Counted from the stretch's first letter, positions 26,089 through 35,168 are shown. The stretch is DNA of 64,000 nucleotides from Paraburkholderia sp. IMGN_8 (GCF_038050405.1 NZ_CP150900.1:2232001-2296000), one strand, 5' to 3'. Numbers and translations are program-made. The notes: generated from the sequence alone by a model not told the origin.

Positions 26089-28094
26089 CGTCTCACCAGC
26101 ATCAGCAGCACGATCAGCACGAGAAAGCTGTGCATCAGATAGACCGCGATGCGGCCTGTCTGGAGCAGCCCGGCCAGTGCCGCGAGGCGCCTCGTCAGCC
26201 GCTCGAGCGGCTCGTAAATCAGGGGCCACGCGCGATCCGTCACGGTGACGCTGTACGCGGGGTGTTCGTCGAACGGAGAGGGCAGCCGTCGTTGGATCCT
26301 GAACAGAGGCGCGAAGATTTCGCGGATCGGCTGCCCGAACCCTTCTGCCGTGTCCTGCATGCGCGCGTTCACGAACGGAAAGCCGCAGGCCCAGGGGGCC
26401 GCCCGCCGCAGGCGCCCATGATAAAGACGGCGTACCAGTAGCCACGCGAGCCCACAACAGGCGAGGAAGAACAGCAGGAAAACCGCCGGCATGTAGCTGG
26501 CCCGGTCTACGCTCGTGGGGGCGAGCAGCAGCCAGCCATTTCTCGCGACAGCCTGGCCGATGCCGGCGCCAACCAGCATCTGGGTGACGCGATCCAGAAC
26601 GACCACGAACTGCACCGGCAACAACCCGAGCAGCACGCATATCGTTGCCAGCCAGACGAAACCGGCCCGCTCCCACGGACTTGCGTCCCGCGCGTCGCGT
26701 AGCTTCGCCTCGCGGGGCTGGCCGAGAAAGACGATGCCGAAGAACTTGACCATCGTGTAGCCCGCGAGCGCGGCCACGAGAGCGATCAGCGCGGCGACGA
26801 CCGGCACCACCATGTTCAGAAACGGGTCGGGCAAGCCTGGCGTAAACAGAAAGCTTTGCAGCAACAGCCACTCGGAGACGAAACCGCTCAACGGCGGCAG
26901 CCCAGCACTGGAAAGCACGCCGACGAGGGCGGCCCATGCGGTCCAGGGCATGAAACGGATCAGACCGCCCAGATGCCCGAGATTGCGCTCGCCTGTCGCA
27001 TGGAGTACAGAGCCCGTCCCAAGAAACAGCAGGCTCTTGAATGTCGCATGGCTGGCGATCTGGTAGAGCAGAGCCGTCAACGACAAGGCAGCCAGCGCGC
27101 TCATCCCGTACGCGCGAAACAGAATCGCCAGCCCCATGCTGACGAACATCAGGCCGATGTTGTCGATCGATGAGTACGCAAGCAGCCGCTTCATGTCCGT
27201 CTGGATGGCGCTGAACACGACGCCGAAGAGGGCGGTGAAGAGTCCGAGTATCAGCATGAGCACGCCCCACCACGCAATCTGCACGTGCAGCAGATCGAAC
27301 ACCGTGCGCAGCACGCCGTAGAGGCCGGCCTTCAGGACGAACCCGCTCATGAGGGCCGACACCGGCGACGGCGCGGCCGGATGGGCCTCGGGCAGCCAGA
27401 CATGCAGCGGGAAAATGCCCGCCTTGGTGCCGAAACCGAACAGCGCCAGCGCAAACGCGACGGACGCCCAGAATACGTCCAGATGCTGCTGACGCATGTT
27501 GGCAAACGTGTAGTTGCCGGTATTGGCCTGCAACAGGCCGAAGCACAGCAGGAGCGCCAGCGCCCCGACGTGGGAGATCAGAAAGTAGAGCCAGGCTGCC
27601 CGGCGGATCTCGGCGATGCGGTGATTGGTCATCACGAGGAAGGTCGCCGACAGCGTCATCGTCTCCCACGCAACCATGAAGCAATATGCGTCGTCTGCCA
27701 GCAACAGCACCGCCATGCTCGCGAGGCACACGTGATATTCGAAGCAGAGCAATCCGGGCGGCGTGCCCTCGCCCTTGCGGAAGTAGCCGGAGGAGAACGC
27801 ACTCACGCCCGTGCTCACCACGCCGAGTACCGTGAGGAAATACGCCGACAGGCTGTCGAGCCGCAGATGAAACGGCAGGTCGGGCAACCCGAGCGGCAGG
27901 ACGGTTTGCTGGGGATTTGAAAAAACGCCCGCGAGGCCCAGTCCGCACAGAAGCAGACCGAATACGGCGCCGAGTGGAAACAGGCCATGCGCCACCACGC
28001 GTGTGCGGTGCAGGTTCGTCAGTCCCAGAACCCCGACGGCCAACCAGCCGGCGACCACCAGCAGCACGTAATGGACGACCAGCAGATGCTCCAT
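26085..28094 (-). CDS. hyfB: Ehr/Hyf antiporter-like membrane subunit (HyfB, NuoL-like)
   Basis: First gene of the operon; 669 residues, about 16 membrane segments. Start taken at ATG 28094 (MEHLLVVHYV) behind GGAGACAACACC; an ATG 16 codons upstream lacks a ribosome-binding site. Conserved lines: MVAWETMTLSATFLV with the key glutamate, GFGTKAGIFPLHVWLPEAHPAAPSPVSALMSG with lysine and histidine, and TDMKRLLAYSSIDNIGL. Together with hyfF it gives two antiporter-type modules, so two ion channels per complex. The C-terminal FPFVNARMQDTAEGFGQPIREIF region is typical of HyfB. Confidence 0.93.
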   Translation of the reverse strand: MEHLLVVHYVLLVVAGWLAVGVLGLTNLHRTRVVAHGLFPLGAVFGLLLCGLGLAGVFSNPQQTVLPLGLPDLPFHLRLDSLSAYFLTVLGVVSTGVSAFSSGYFRKGEGTPPGLLCFEYHVCLASMAVLLLADDAYCFMVAWETMTLSATFLVMTNHRIAEIRRAAWLYFLISHVGALALLLCFGLLQANTGNYTFANMRQQHLDVFWASVAFALALFGFGTKAGIFPLHVWLPEAHPAAPSPVSALMSGFVLKAGLYGVLRTVFDLLHVQIAWWGVLMLILGLFTALFGVVFSAIQTDMKRLLAYSSIDNIGLMFVSMGLAILFRAYGMSALAALSLTALLYQIASHATFKSLLFLGTGSVLHATGERNLGHLGGLIRFMPWTAWAALVGVLSSAGLPPLSGFVSEWLLLQSFLFTPGLPDPFLNMVVPVVAALIALVAALAGYTMVKFFGIVFLGQPREAKLRDARDASPWERAGFVWLATICVLLGLLPVQFVVVLDRVTQMLVGAGIGQAVARNGWLLLAPTSVDRASYMPAVFLLFFLACCGLAWLLVRRLYHGRLRRAAPWACGFPFVNARMQDTAEGFGQPIREIFAPLFRIQRRLPSPFDEHPAYSVTVTDRAWPLIYEPLERLTRRLAALAGLLQTGRIAVYLMHSFLVLIVLLMLVRR

Positions 28095-28410
28095 CGGTGT
28101 TGTCTCCGGTTTTCGAACAATGCGTTGCTGCTGCGTATGCAACCGAGGCGTTCCTGAGCATCGTTCTCTTCCAGAACGGAGTTATTTGGCAGGGAACATC
28201 TGGTTACCAATTGATGATAATGAGGTTATCATCCTAGCAGCTTTATTGATCCGGTTCCATACGTGATGATCCGTCGACAGGCGCGCAGGGCGCGCCGTGT
28301 TCGTTCAAGGCATCGGGAGTACGGGGTTTCATCCTGCGCATGGAATCTCGGAAGCCAGCTTGCTGCGCCGGTGCAGCTCACGCCGAAGCGCGGTTCGGAC
28401 AGGCCAACAC
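28095..28410. other. Divergent promoter region of hyfB and the DUF1275 gene
   Basis: 316 bases without a gene. It holds the perfect palindrome at 28213-28233 and an AT-rich segment around it, unusual in this high-GC DNA. The rest looks featureless. Confidence 0.5.
28213..28233. promoter_or_regulatory. Perfect palindromic operator candidate
   Basis: GATGATAA (28213-28220), five bases TGAGG, then TTATCATC (28226-28233): an exact 8-bp inverted repeat. It lies 119 bases upstream of hyfB and 178 upstream of the DUF1275 gene. The half-site does not match FNR (TTGAT) and only loosely resembles Fur-type GATAAT arrays; the regulator is unknown. Confidence 0.5.
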
Positions 28411-29220
28411 ATGAGTCGATACCTGATGCCAGCAGATTATTTCCGGAGCCTGACGGGAAAGAACCGGAGTGCCGGGGCCGACAGGCAGCTTGGCTTTTCG
28501 CTAGCGTTCGTGGCCGGCGCAACCAATGCCGGCGGTTTTCTGGCCGTCAGGCAGTACACGTCTCATATGAGCGGCGTGGTCTCCGCGATTGCCGACCAGG
28601 CCGCGCTGGGTGACCTGTCGCTGGTCCTGGCGGGTATCGGGTCGCTGATTTCATTCCTGCTGGGCGCCGCCAGTTCCGCCGTGCTCGTCAACTGGGGGCG
28701 GCGCCGGCGGCTGCATAGTCAGTACGCTTCGCCGTTGCTGGTTGAGGCCGTCCTGCTCCTCTGTTTTGGGCTGCTCGGCAGCCATCTCGCCTTGTGGGAG
28801 ACGCTGTTCGTACCGGCGACCGTCGTGCTCCTGTGTTTCATCATGGGTTTGCAGAACGCGATGATCACCAAACTGTCGGGTGCGGAAATCCGTACCACCC
28901 ACATGACGGGCATTGTGACGGACATAGGTATTGAGCTTGGCAAGCTTCTTTACCGGAACTCCTTGAGGAGCGAACTCAGTGCGCCGTTTGTGCAGGCCAA
29001 TCGGGCAAAGCTGAAAGTGCACGGGACGATGTTGACTGCGTTCTTTGTCGGTGGTGTCACGGGAGCGATGGGATTCAAGCGCGTTGGATACGCCTCGACG
29101 GTGCCGCTTGCGGTCGTGCTGATAGTGTTGGCCATCGTGCCCCTCGTCGATGATCTGCGCGCGCGGATCTATCTTTGCCGGATACGGCAATTACCGCGGT
29201 CGAAATCAATCCGGAAGTGA
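28411..29220 (+). CDS. DUF1275 (YoaK-type) membrane protein with altered C-terminus
   Basis: A 269-residue inner-membrane protein with six hydrophobic segments. Family lines: SLAFVAGATNAGGFLAVRQYTSHMSGVVSAIAD near residue 30 and GLQNAMITKLSGAEIRTTHMTGIVTDIGIELGK near 155. The start is placed at ATG 28411; an earlier ATG at 28297 adds a non-hydrophobic stretch. The reading frame runs past the family's usual end (PLVDDLRAR) for about 15 residues into DNA that, in another frame, encodes part of a spermidine synthase, so the 3' end is chimeric. Function of DUF1275 proteins is poorly known. Confidence 0.85.
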   Translation: MSRYLMPADYFRSLTGKNRSAGADRQLGFSLAFVAGATNAGGFLAVRQYTSHMSGVVSAIADQAALGDLSLVLAGIGSLISFLLGAASSAVLVNWGRRRRLHSQYASPLLVEAVLLLCFGLLGSHLALWETLFVPATVVLLCFIMGLQNAMITKLSGAEIRTTHMTGIVTDIGIELGKLLYRNSLRSELSAPFVQANRAKLKVHGTMLTAFFVGGVTGAMGFKRVGYASTVPLAVVLIVLAIVPLVDDLRARIYLCRIRQLPRSKSIRK

Positions 29221-29290
29221 TCGCGTTGCGCGACCGGTTTCACGCGCCGCGCGACAACGAGCGCTTCCGCGCGATCATCGGCCGCATATG
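29178..29290 (+). pseudogene. Spermidine-synthase-like methyltransferase fold, internal fragment
   Basis: In a frame different from the overlapping DUF1275 3' end, these bases read TAITAVEINPEVIALRDRF followed by HAPRDNERFRAII. This is the cofactor-binding strand and loop (xVEINPxVIALR) of spermidine-synthase-type enzymes. Neither the N-terminal domain nor the rest of the fold is present. The fragment marks a deletion or recombination junction near 29175. Confidence 0.6.
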
Positions 29291-29342
29291 GGCGAGCGAT
29301 TCAGGAATCGACGGCGCGTGGTGCGCCCGTGGCGTCACGAGG

Positions 29343-29371
29343 ATGACCCAGACCATGCGATGTATTATAAT
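29343..29371 (+). promoter_or_regulatory. Promoter-like sequence before the ribbon-helix-helix gene
   Basis: A perfect -10 hexamer TATAAT (29366-29371) with ATGACC (29343-29348) 17 bases upstream, matching TTGACA at four of six positions. It lies in a short AT-rich stretch 33 bases before the start at 29404. Confidence 0.4.
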
Positions 29372-29403
29372 TCAATTAACATACTTGGATTTTTGCCACC
29401 GTC

Positions 29404-29601
29404 ATGGAAACGAAAAGCGCTCGACTCACGATTCTGATTGATCCTGTGAAGAAGGAGGCGTTCGAAAAGCTGTGCGCGGCACAGGATTTGACACCCTCGC
29501 AGGTGGTGCGGCAACTGATTCGCGAATACCTTGAGCAGCATGGCGTCACCTACAGGACAAAGAGCGCCATGGGTGCCCGGGCACGTCGAAAAACTGCGTG
29601 A
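29404..29601 (+). CDS. Ribbon-helix-helix (CopG-type) small protein
   Basis: A 65-residue protein. SARLTILIDPVKKEAFEKLCAAQDLTPSQVVRQLIREYLEQHG shows the beta-strand followed by two helices of the MetJ/Arc/CopG DNA-binding fold; the tail is basic. It may be an antitoxin-type repressor, but no toxin gene accompanies it. No good ribosome-binding site is present; a promoter with a perfect TATAAT lies upstream. It converges on ybdD. Confidence 0.7.
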   Translation: METKSARLTILIDPVKKEAFEKLCAAQDLTPSQVVRQLIREYLEQHGVTYRTKSAMGARARRKTA

Positions 29602-29637
29602 ACCAGATCCTGCGCAAGGCGAGAGTTGGACGGAACG

Positions 29638-29907
29638 CTAGCAGCACCTCGACCCGTTGCGGGTGTATTTGCGATCGATCGCCCGGGCGCAGAACTCTCG
29701 TCGCGACAGCAGCGGATCACCCGGGTGATGCGACGCCATGTGCGACAGGTAGCGTTCATAGTCCGGGATGCCAAACACCTGCAGGTAGGCACGGTGCAGC
29801 GTCCTCGCAATGTCGGACAGGCGCGTAGGTGGTGCATCCGCACACGGCCGGATCCCCGTTGCCTGAAGCGGGGATCCCACAGGTTTGTGGCTGAGAATCG
29901 TTTTCAC
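29638..29907 (-). CDS. ybdD: YbdD/YjiX family small protein (DUF466)
   Basis: An 89-residue protein beginning at GTG 29907 behind a strong AAGGAGGG site. The core line [32 protein letters not shown] and the C-terminal RCC are diagnostic of DUF466, the small partner almost always encoded directly after cstA. Twelve bases separate it from the cstA stop. Studies of the E. coli BtsT-YjiX and CstA-YbdD pairs link the family to pyruvate uptake; a supporting role for CstA is inferred here. Confidence 0.88.
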   Translation of the reverse strand: MKTILSHKPVGSPLQATGIRPCADAPPTRLSDIARTLHRAYLQVFGIPDYERYLSHMASHHPGDPLLSRREFCARAIDRKYTRNGSRCC

Positions 29908-29919
29908 GGCGAGCCCTCC

Positions 29920-31971
29920 TTAAGCGCGCGCGACAACTGGCGTCTCGTGGGTGGTGGGCTGTGTCTGGCGCAACGCCTGCCAGCTCATCCTGACGGCGAA
30001 GACGCACATCGCGAGCACCAGCACGACAAAGAGGCCGCAGACGACCGCATCCAGATAGTTGTTGAAGGCCACCCGCTGCATTTCCGCAATCGACCTGGCA
30101 GGCGCCAGCACTGTCCCGTGCGCGGCCGCGTCGCTGAACTTGTTCGCCAGCGAAAGGAAGCCGATGCGCGGATCGCTGCTGAAGATCTTCTGGATACCGG
30201 CCGTCAGCGTGGTGACCAGAAGCCAGGCTGTCGGCACTAGCGTCACCCAGACATAGCGTTCGCGCTTCATCTTCATCAGCACACTGGTGCACAGCAGCAG
30301 CGCAATGCCGGCAAGCATCTGGTTGCCGACGCCGAAGAGCTGCCAAAGCGTGTTGATGCCGCCCAGCGGGTCGACCACGCCTTGATAGAGGAAGTAGCCC
30401 CAGGCCGCCACACACAGTCCGGTGCCCAGCAGGTTCGCGGGCAGCAGCTGGGTGTTGCCGAGCGGCGGGTAGACGTGGCCCAGCATGTCCTGGATCATGA
30501 AGCGGCCGACGCGCGTGCCGGCATCTACCGCGGTGAGGATGAAGAGCGCTTCGAACAGGATTGCGAAGTGATACCAGAAGGCTTGCATAGCCGTACCACC
30601 GACCGCCTGGGCGAGGATCTGCGCCATGCCTACCGCCAGCGTCGGGGCGCCGCCGGCGCGCGACAGGATGGTGGTCTCGCCGATATTGGCGGACGCCTGG
30701 CTAATCATCTCTGGCGTAACGGTGAATCCCCAGCTGGAAATCACTTGCGCCGCGTGCGCCGCAGTGGTCCCGATGACCGCGGCCGGTGCGTTCATCGCGA
30801 AATAAATCCCCGGTTGCAGCACACAGGCCGCCGTCATCGCCATGACGGCAACGAACGATTCGGCAAGCATGCCGCCGAAGCCGATCAGACGCATATGCGA
30901 CTCGCGCTCGATCATCTTCGGTGTGGTGCCCGAGGAAATCAGCGCATGGAAGCCCGATACGGCGCCACATGCAATCGTGATGAACAGGAACGGGAAGAGC
31001 TTGCCGGAGAAGACCGGCCCACTGCCGTCGATGAAACGCGTGGTCTGCGGCATCGAGAGCGTCGGCGCGACGACGTAGATGCCGATCGCCAGGGCGACGA
31101 CCGTGCCGATTTTCAGGAAGGTGCTCAGATAATCGCGCGGCGCGAGCATCAGCCACACTGGCAGACTGGACGCAACGGCGCCGTACAGAATGAGGGCCCA
31201 CGCGAGTTGCGGGCCGCTCAACGTGAACGCTGGCCCCCACGTCGGGTCGCCTGCGACCGTCTTGCCGATCACGAGTGCCGCGAGCAGCAGCACGACGCCG
31301 AGCGCAGACGCCTCGCCCACGCGCCCAGGGCGAACGATCCGCATGTAGACGCCCATGAGCAGCGCGATCGGAATCGTTGCTGCGATCGTGAAGAGGCCCC
31401 ACGGGCTCGCCGTCAGTGCCTTGACGACCACGAGGCTCAGGACGGCCAGAATGATGATCATGATCGCCAGTACGCCGACCAGCGCGAGCGAGCCGGGCAC
31501 CGGGCCCAGCTCGACCTTGATCATCTCGCCGAGTGACTTGCCGTCGCGGCGCACCGACGCGAACAGCACAATGAAGTCCTGCACGGCACCCGCGACCACC
31601 ACGCCGGCGAGTATCCAGAGCGTGCCGGGCAGGTAGCCCATCTGCGCCGCCAGCACGGGGCCGACCAGCGGACCCGCGCCGGCGATCGCGGCGAAGTGAT
31701 GGCCAAACAGTACCCACCGGTTGGTCGGTACGTAATCCATGCCGTCGTTGTGGCGTTCGGCGGGCGTTTGCCGGGCATCGTCGAGTCCCAGAACGCGCCC
31801 GGCGATGAATTTGCTGTAGAACCGGTAAGCGATGAAATAGACGATCAGGGCCGCGGTCACGAGCCACACCGCGTTCACGTTTTCACCGCGCCCGAGCGCG
31901 AGCGTTGCGAATGAGAAAGCGCCGACTGCGGTGAGCGCACCCCATAGAAGAATGGACGCGAGCTTGTTCAT
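29920..31971 (-). CDS. cstA: CstA family carbon starvation / pyruvate transporter
   Basis: A 683-residue inner-membrane protein with about 16-18 hydrophobic segments. The start is at ATG 31971 ([11 protein letters not shown]) behind GGAGGTGCC, dropping 17 residues of a longer frame. Conserved CstA lines: [74 protein letters not shown], and the later [17 protein letters not shown]. CstA proteins take up peptides or pyruvate under carbon limitation. Acetyl-CoA synthetase and YbdD lie in the same direction, suggesting uptake and activation of small carboxylates. Confidence 0.95.
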   Translation of the reverse strand: MNKLASILLWGALTAVGAFSFATLALGRGENVNAVWLVTAALIVYFIAYRFYSKFIAGRVLGLDDARQTPAERHNDGMDYVPTNRWVLFGHHFAAIAGAGPLVGPVLAAQMGYLPGTLWILAGVVVAGAVQDFIVLFASVRRDGKSLGEMIKVELGPVPGSLALVGVLAIMIIILAVLSLVVVKALTASPWGLFTIAATIPIALLMGVYMRIVRPGRVGEASALGVVLLLAALVIGKTVAGDPTWGPAFTLSGPQLAWALILYGAVASSLPVWLMLAPRDYLSTFLKIGTVVALAIGIYVVAPTLSMPQTTRFIDGSGPVFSGKLFPFLFITIACGAVSGFHALISSGTTPKMIERESHMRLIGFGGMLAESFVAVMAMTAACVLQPGIYFAMNAPAAVIGTTAAHAAQVISSWGFTVTPEMISQASANIGETTILSRAGGAPTLAVGMAQILAQAVGGTAMQAFWYHFAILFEALFILTAVDAGTRVGRFMIQDMLGHVYPPLGNTQLLPANLLGTGLCVAAWGYFLYQGVVDPLGGINTLWQLFGVGNQMLAGIALLLCTSVLMKMKRERYVWVTLVPTAWLLVTTLTAGIQKIFSSDPRIGFLSLANKFSDAAAHGTVLAPARSIAEMQRVAFNNYLDAVVCGLFVVLVLAMCVFAVRMSWQALRQTQPTTHETPVVARA

Positions 31972-32287
31972 GGCACCTCCGGGCAGACGCGTTGCGCGTC
32001 GGCGCCAGTCATTCCACGCCACGAGGATACCGGCTGTTGCGCGGCATCTGGATCACGGCAGGCGATCGAGTCGACACTGGGGCCGACATAAAAGAGGCTA
32101 CACCCGCACCAGAGCCGCTGCAAGATAGGGGCCAGCGCGCTTCGCTCAGACAAATGGGCCGCATTCGACGCGAATCCTCAACCGCCGCATTCGAGGAAGC
32201 CACTGCATGGTCGCCGCCCTCGCCACGCAAACGGGAGCCAGCGACAGATTGACAGATTTGGGCAATCGTTCGACGCGCGCCATTGCG
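31972..32287. other. Gap between acsA and cstA
   Basis: 316 bases between the acetyl-CoA synthetase stop and the cstA start, both leftward. It should contain the cstA promoter. No coding remnant or clear repeat is seen. Confidence 0.35.
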
Positions 32288-34345
32288 CTACTTCGCGAGC
32301 CCCTCTATCTGTTCAACAATCTCCGGATTGGCGAGAGTGGACACGTCGCCCGGGTCCTGACGATTGGAAATCGCTGCGAGCACGCGACGCATGATCTTTC
32401 CCGAGCGGGTCTTGGGCATATCGGGCACGATGACGACGCGGCGCGGCCGCGCGATCGCGCCGATCTGTGAAACCACCGATGCCATGACCTTGTTCGCGAT
32501 CTTCGTAGAGGGTGCGAGTCCCGGCTTCAATGAAACATAGAGGTCAGGCACCTTGCCCTTGATCGGGTCAGCGACCGGTACCACTGCCGCCTCAACGACA
32601 TCGGAGACGAGGAGAGCGGCCGACTCGATTTCCTTTGTGCCCAGGCGATGGCCGGCGACGTTGATCACGTCGTCAATGCGGCCGAGGATCCGGTAGTAAC
32701 CGTCCGCTGCCTGCACCGCGCCATCGCCAGCCATATAAGGCCAGTCGCGCCAGTCTTTGCTCTCGCGGTCATGACAATAGCGCGAGTAGTACTGGCTGAC
32801 GTAGCGATCCGGGTCCTTCCAGATAGTTTGGAATGACCCGGGCCAGGGGTTGCGGATGCAGATGTTGCCGGCCTTGCCCGAACCGCCCGGCAGCTCCTTG
32901 CCCTCGTCGTCGTAGATCACCGGATGGATGCCTGGAATCGCGGGTCCCGCGCTGCCGGGCTTCATCTTGTGGATCGCCGGCACTGTACTGCAAAGGAAGC
33001 CGCCGTTTTCAGTCTGCCACCAGGTGTCCACGATGACCGCCTCGCCCTTGCCGACCGCATGGTGGTACCACTTCCAGACTTCGGGCTCGATCGGCTCGCC
33101 CACGGTCGTCATGTGCTTGAAATGGAAGTTGTATTTCGCAGGCTCGTCGGGTCCGTAGCGTCGTAGCGCGCGGATCGCCGTGGGCGACGTGTGGAAGATG
33201 TTGACGTCGAGGTTTTCAGCGATACGCCACGGCCGTCCCGCGTCTGGATACGTCGGCACACCTTCGTACACGACCGAGGAAGCGGCGAGCGCGAGCGGGC
33301 CGTAGACAATGTAGGAATGGCCGGTAATCCAGCCGATGTCGGCCATGCACCAGTAAACGTCCTCGGGGTGGATGTCCTGGATGTACTTCGACGTCCACGT
33401 GACATAGGCAAGGTAGCCTCCGGTGGAGTGCTGGCAGCCTTTGGGCCGCCCCGTGGTGCCGCTCGTGTACATGAGAAAGAGCGGCGCCTCTGCCGGCATC
33501 TGAACGGGCTCGACCCGTTCGCCACGGAACTTCCCGAGGGCGTCGTTGATGATGACGTCGCGCCCCTCCACGAGTTTCGTGGGACTCGAGTACTTGCCCG
33601 GGTAGCGCTGCCATATCAGCACCTTGTCGACTTGATGACCGGTGCTGGCGGCCTCCATGACCGCAATGTCAGCCTTTTGCTTGTGATCAAGGAACTCACC
33701 GGCGCGGTTATAGGCGTCCATGGTAATCAACAGACGACTTCCTGAATCCGAGACGCGATCGCCGCACGCCTTTCCGCTGAATCCGCTGAAGACCTGCGAG
33801 TGAATCACGCCGAGCCGCGCGCATGCGAGCATGGTGATGGGCAGTTCCGCCACCATCGGCATATGCAGGGTCACCCGGTCGCCCGCCTTCAGGCCGCCGA
33901 AATCGCGCAACAGGGCCGCGAACTCGTTGACGCGGACGAAAAGCTCCTGATAGGTGAGGTGCTGTATCGCCTCGTTCTCCGGCTCCGGCACGAAATGGAT
34001 CGCTGTCTTGTTCCGGTAGCTGGCGAGGTGGCGATCCACGCAGTTATAGCACGCGTTGATCCTGCCGCCGACGAACCAGCGCCAGAAAGGGGGATGGCTG
34101 GCGTCGAACGTCGTCTCCCAGTATTTGTACCAGTCCAGCAGGTCCGCGAACTCCTTGAAGTACTCGGGGAAGTTGTCGATGGAAAAGCGCGCGAGCACCC
34201 TCGGGTCTGTCAGGTTGGCCTGCGCAATGAACTGGTTCGGCGGCGAGAAATAGTCCTCCTCCGGCCAATGCACCGCGATCTGTGCTTCGGAGACATCCGC
34301 AGTTTGCTGCTCCGCGGCATGGCGTGGCGATTTGTCTTCTGACAT
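32288..34345 (-). CDS. acsA: Acetyl-CoA synthetase (AMP-forming)
   Basis: Activates acetate with ATP and CoA through acetyl-AMP in the cytoplasm. The 685-residue protein, starting at ATG 34345 behind AAGGGGGCC, has the adenylate-forming motifs in order: YTSGTTGRPKG near 290 (P-loop), DTWWQTENGG near 440, YRILGRIDDVINVAGHRLGT near 555 (hinge and A8), and PKTRSGKIMRR near 640 with the lysine commonly regulated by acetylation. An N-terminal FWRWFVGGRINACYNCVDRH block is typical of Acs. Length is slightly above the usual 650. A propionate-preferring enzyme cannot be ruled out. Confidence 0.93.
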   Translation of the reverse strand: MSEDKSPRHAAEQQTADVSEAQIAVHWPEEDYFSPPNQFIAQANLTDPRVLARFSIDNFPEYFKEFADLLDWYKYWETTFDASHPPFWRWFVGGRINACYNCVDRHLASYRNKTAIHFVPEPENEAIQHLTYQELFVRVNEFAALLRDFGGLKAGDRVTLHMPMVAELPITMLACARLGVIHSQVFSGFSGKACGDRVSDSGSRLLITMDAYNRAGEFLDHKQKADIAVMEAASTGHQVDKVLIWQRYPGKYSSPTKLVEGRDVIINDALGKFRGERVEPVQMPAEAPLFLMYTSGTTGRPKGCQHSTGGYLAYVTWTSKYIQDIHPEDVYWCMADIGWITGHSYIVYGPLALAASSVVYEGVPTYPDAGRPWRIAENLDVNIFHTSPTAIRALRRYGPDEPAKYNFHFKHMTTVGEPIEPEVWKWYHHAVGKGEAVIVDTWWQTENGGFLCSTVPAIHKMKPGSAGPAIPGIHPVIYDDEGKELPGGSGKAGNICIRNPWPGSFQTIWKDPDRYVSQYYSRYCHDRESKDWRDWPYMAGDGAVQAADGYYRILGRIDDVINVAGHRLGTKEIESAALLVSDVVEAAVVPVADPIKGKVPDLYVSLKPGLAPSTKIANKVMASVVSQIGAIARPRRVVIVPDMPKTRSGKIMRRVLAAISNRQDPGDVSTLANPEIVEQIEGLAK

Positions 34346-34745
34346 GACGGCCCCCTTGATTTGCACCCGCAGCAACGGCCCGCACGAAGTGTGCTGGACT
34401 GCGTATGTCAATATTAAGTGCGGGGCTGGTAACTTACCAGGAAAGCGCACAAATTGCCGCCGCTCTCGCCAGGGCGCTGGGGCTGGCGTGCATTGGTATG
34501 ACGCGCCGTCTGCCGCGCAGCAACATCTGGCTTGCCCATGACCGGAGCCGTATCCGCTTCACGGGCAAAGGGGTTGCGGTCATCGATACGAGGTGAAGCG
34601 ATTTCGGGCTATATGCCCAACCGAAACAATTGGTTCTCGATGACAAATAGGATTCCTGATACTACCGTGCGGAGATTTGCCTGCGGGCCGGCCATGAGCT
34701 AGATTTTCACTAGGCTGCAATAGAAGAGAGGAAGGGGAAACTGTC
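34346..34745. other. Gap between acsA and the ACT-domain gene
   Basis: Divergent promoter region. It contains the possible FdhD remnant at 34372-34596; the last 140 bases are non-coding and end in GAAGAGAGGAAGGGG before the ACT gene. Confidence 0.4.
34372..34596 (+). pseudogene. Possible FdhD C-terminal remnant
   Basis: The frame reads CAGLRMSILSAGLVTYQ followed by ESAQIAAALARALGLACIGMTRR and ends HDRSRIRF. This resembles the last third of FdhD-type formate dehydrogenase sulfurtransferases (A..AGIPVLLS..GVT...LARALGLT.IGRA......ERI). No N-terminal part, start site or formate dehydrogenase genes are present. The similarity is judged by eye only. Confidence 0.35.
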
Positions 34746-35168
34746 ATGAATCTTCTCGTGGAACGTGTGGATGTTTGGGCGGCGACAATCCAGGACAGGC
34801 CGGGTGGCCTTGCGGAGGCGCTGGCTACTCTGCGGGATGCGGGGGCCGACCTGCAATTCGTCATTGCCCGGCGCGCACAGGAGGATCCCGGCAAGGGAGT
34901 CGTGTTCGTTGCGCCGCTCCAGAGTGACAGGGAAATCCGTGCAGCCGCACAGATCGGGTTCAACGTAACCCGCAGCCTTCACGCCGTTCGGGTCATGGGT
35001 CTGGATCGACCGGGCATCGCCGCGGAGCTAACTGGGAAGCTGGCTGAAGGGGAAATCAACCTGCGTGGGTTCTCGGCCGCCGTGATGGGCACACAGTTTG
35101 TCGCCTACGTGGGGGTCGACTCGCTGGACGATGCCACCAAGGCGTTAGAAATCCTGGGGAAGACCTGA
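34746..35168 (+). CDS. Tandem ACT-domain protein
   Basis: A 140-residue cytoplasmic protein made of two ACT-like domains: residues 1-70 (VERVDVWAATIQDRPGGLAEALATLRDAGADLQFV) and 72-140 (SLHAVRVMGLDRPGIAAELTGKLAEGEINLRGFSAAVMG). Both carry the D-R-P-G loop that binds small ligands, usually amino acids. No catalytic domain is attached, so it is probably a free-standing sensor or regulator. A strong GAGGAAGGGG site precedes the start. It is divergent from acsA. Confidence 0.85.
   Translation: MNLLVERVDVWAATIQDRPGGLAEALATLRDAGADLQFVIARRAQEDPGKGVVFVAPLQSDREIRAAAQIGFNVTRSLHAVRVMGLDRPGIAAELTGKLAEGEINLRGFSAAVMGTQFVAYVGVDSLDDATKALEILGKT

Noticed and set aside
20938-28094. Naming the six-gene operon hydrogenase-4 or formate hydrogenlyase
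   Set aside because: The large subunit has neither CxxC pair for the NiFe centre, and maturation genes, HyfA/HyfH ferredoxins and formate dehydrogenase are absent.
25138-28161. A 1007-codon open frame on the minus strand spanning hyfC and most of hyfB
   Set aside because: Only its last 316 codons (hyfC) are coding; the upstream part is an Arg/Pro/Ala-rich shadow of hyfB in another frame, and hyfC has its own start overlapping the hyfB stop.
28213-28233. Palindrome as an FNR or Fur site
   Set aside because: The half-site GATGATAA lacks the TTGAT of FNR, and only parts resemble the GATAAT units of Fur boxes; left as an unassigned operator.
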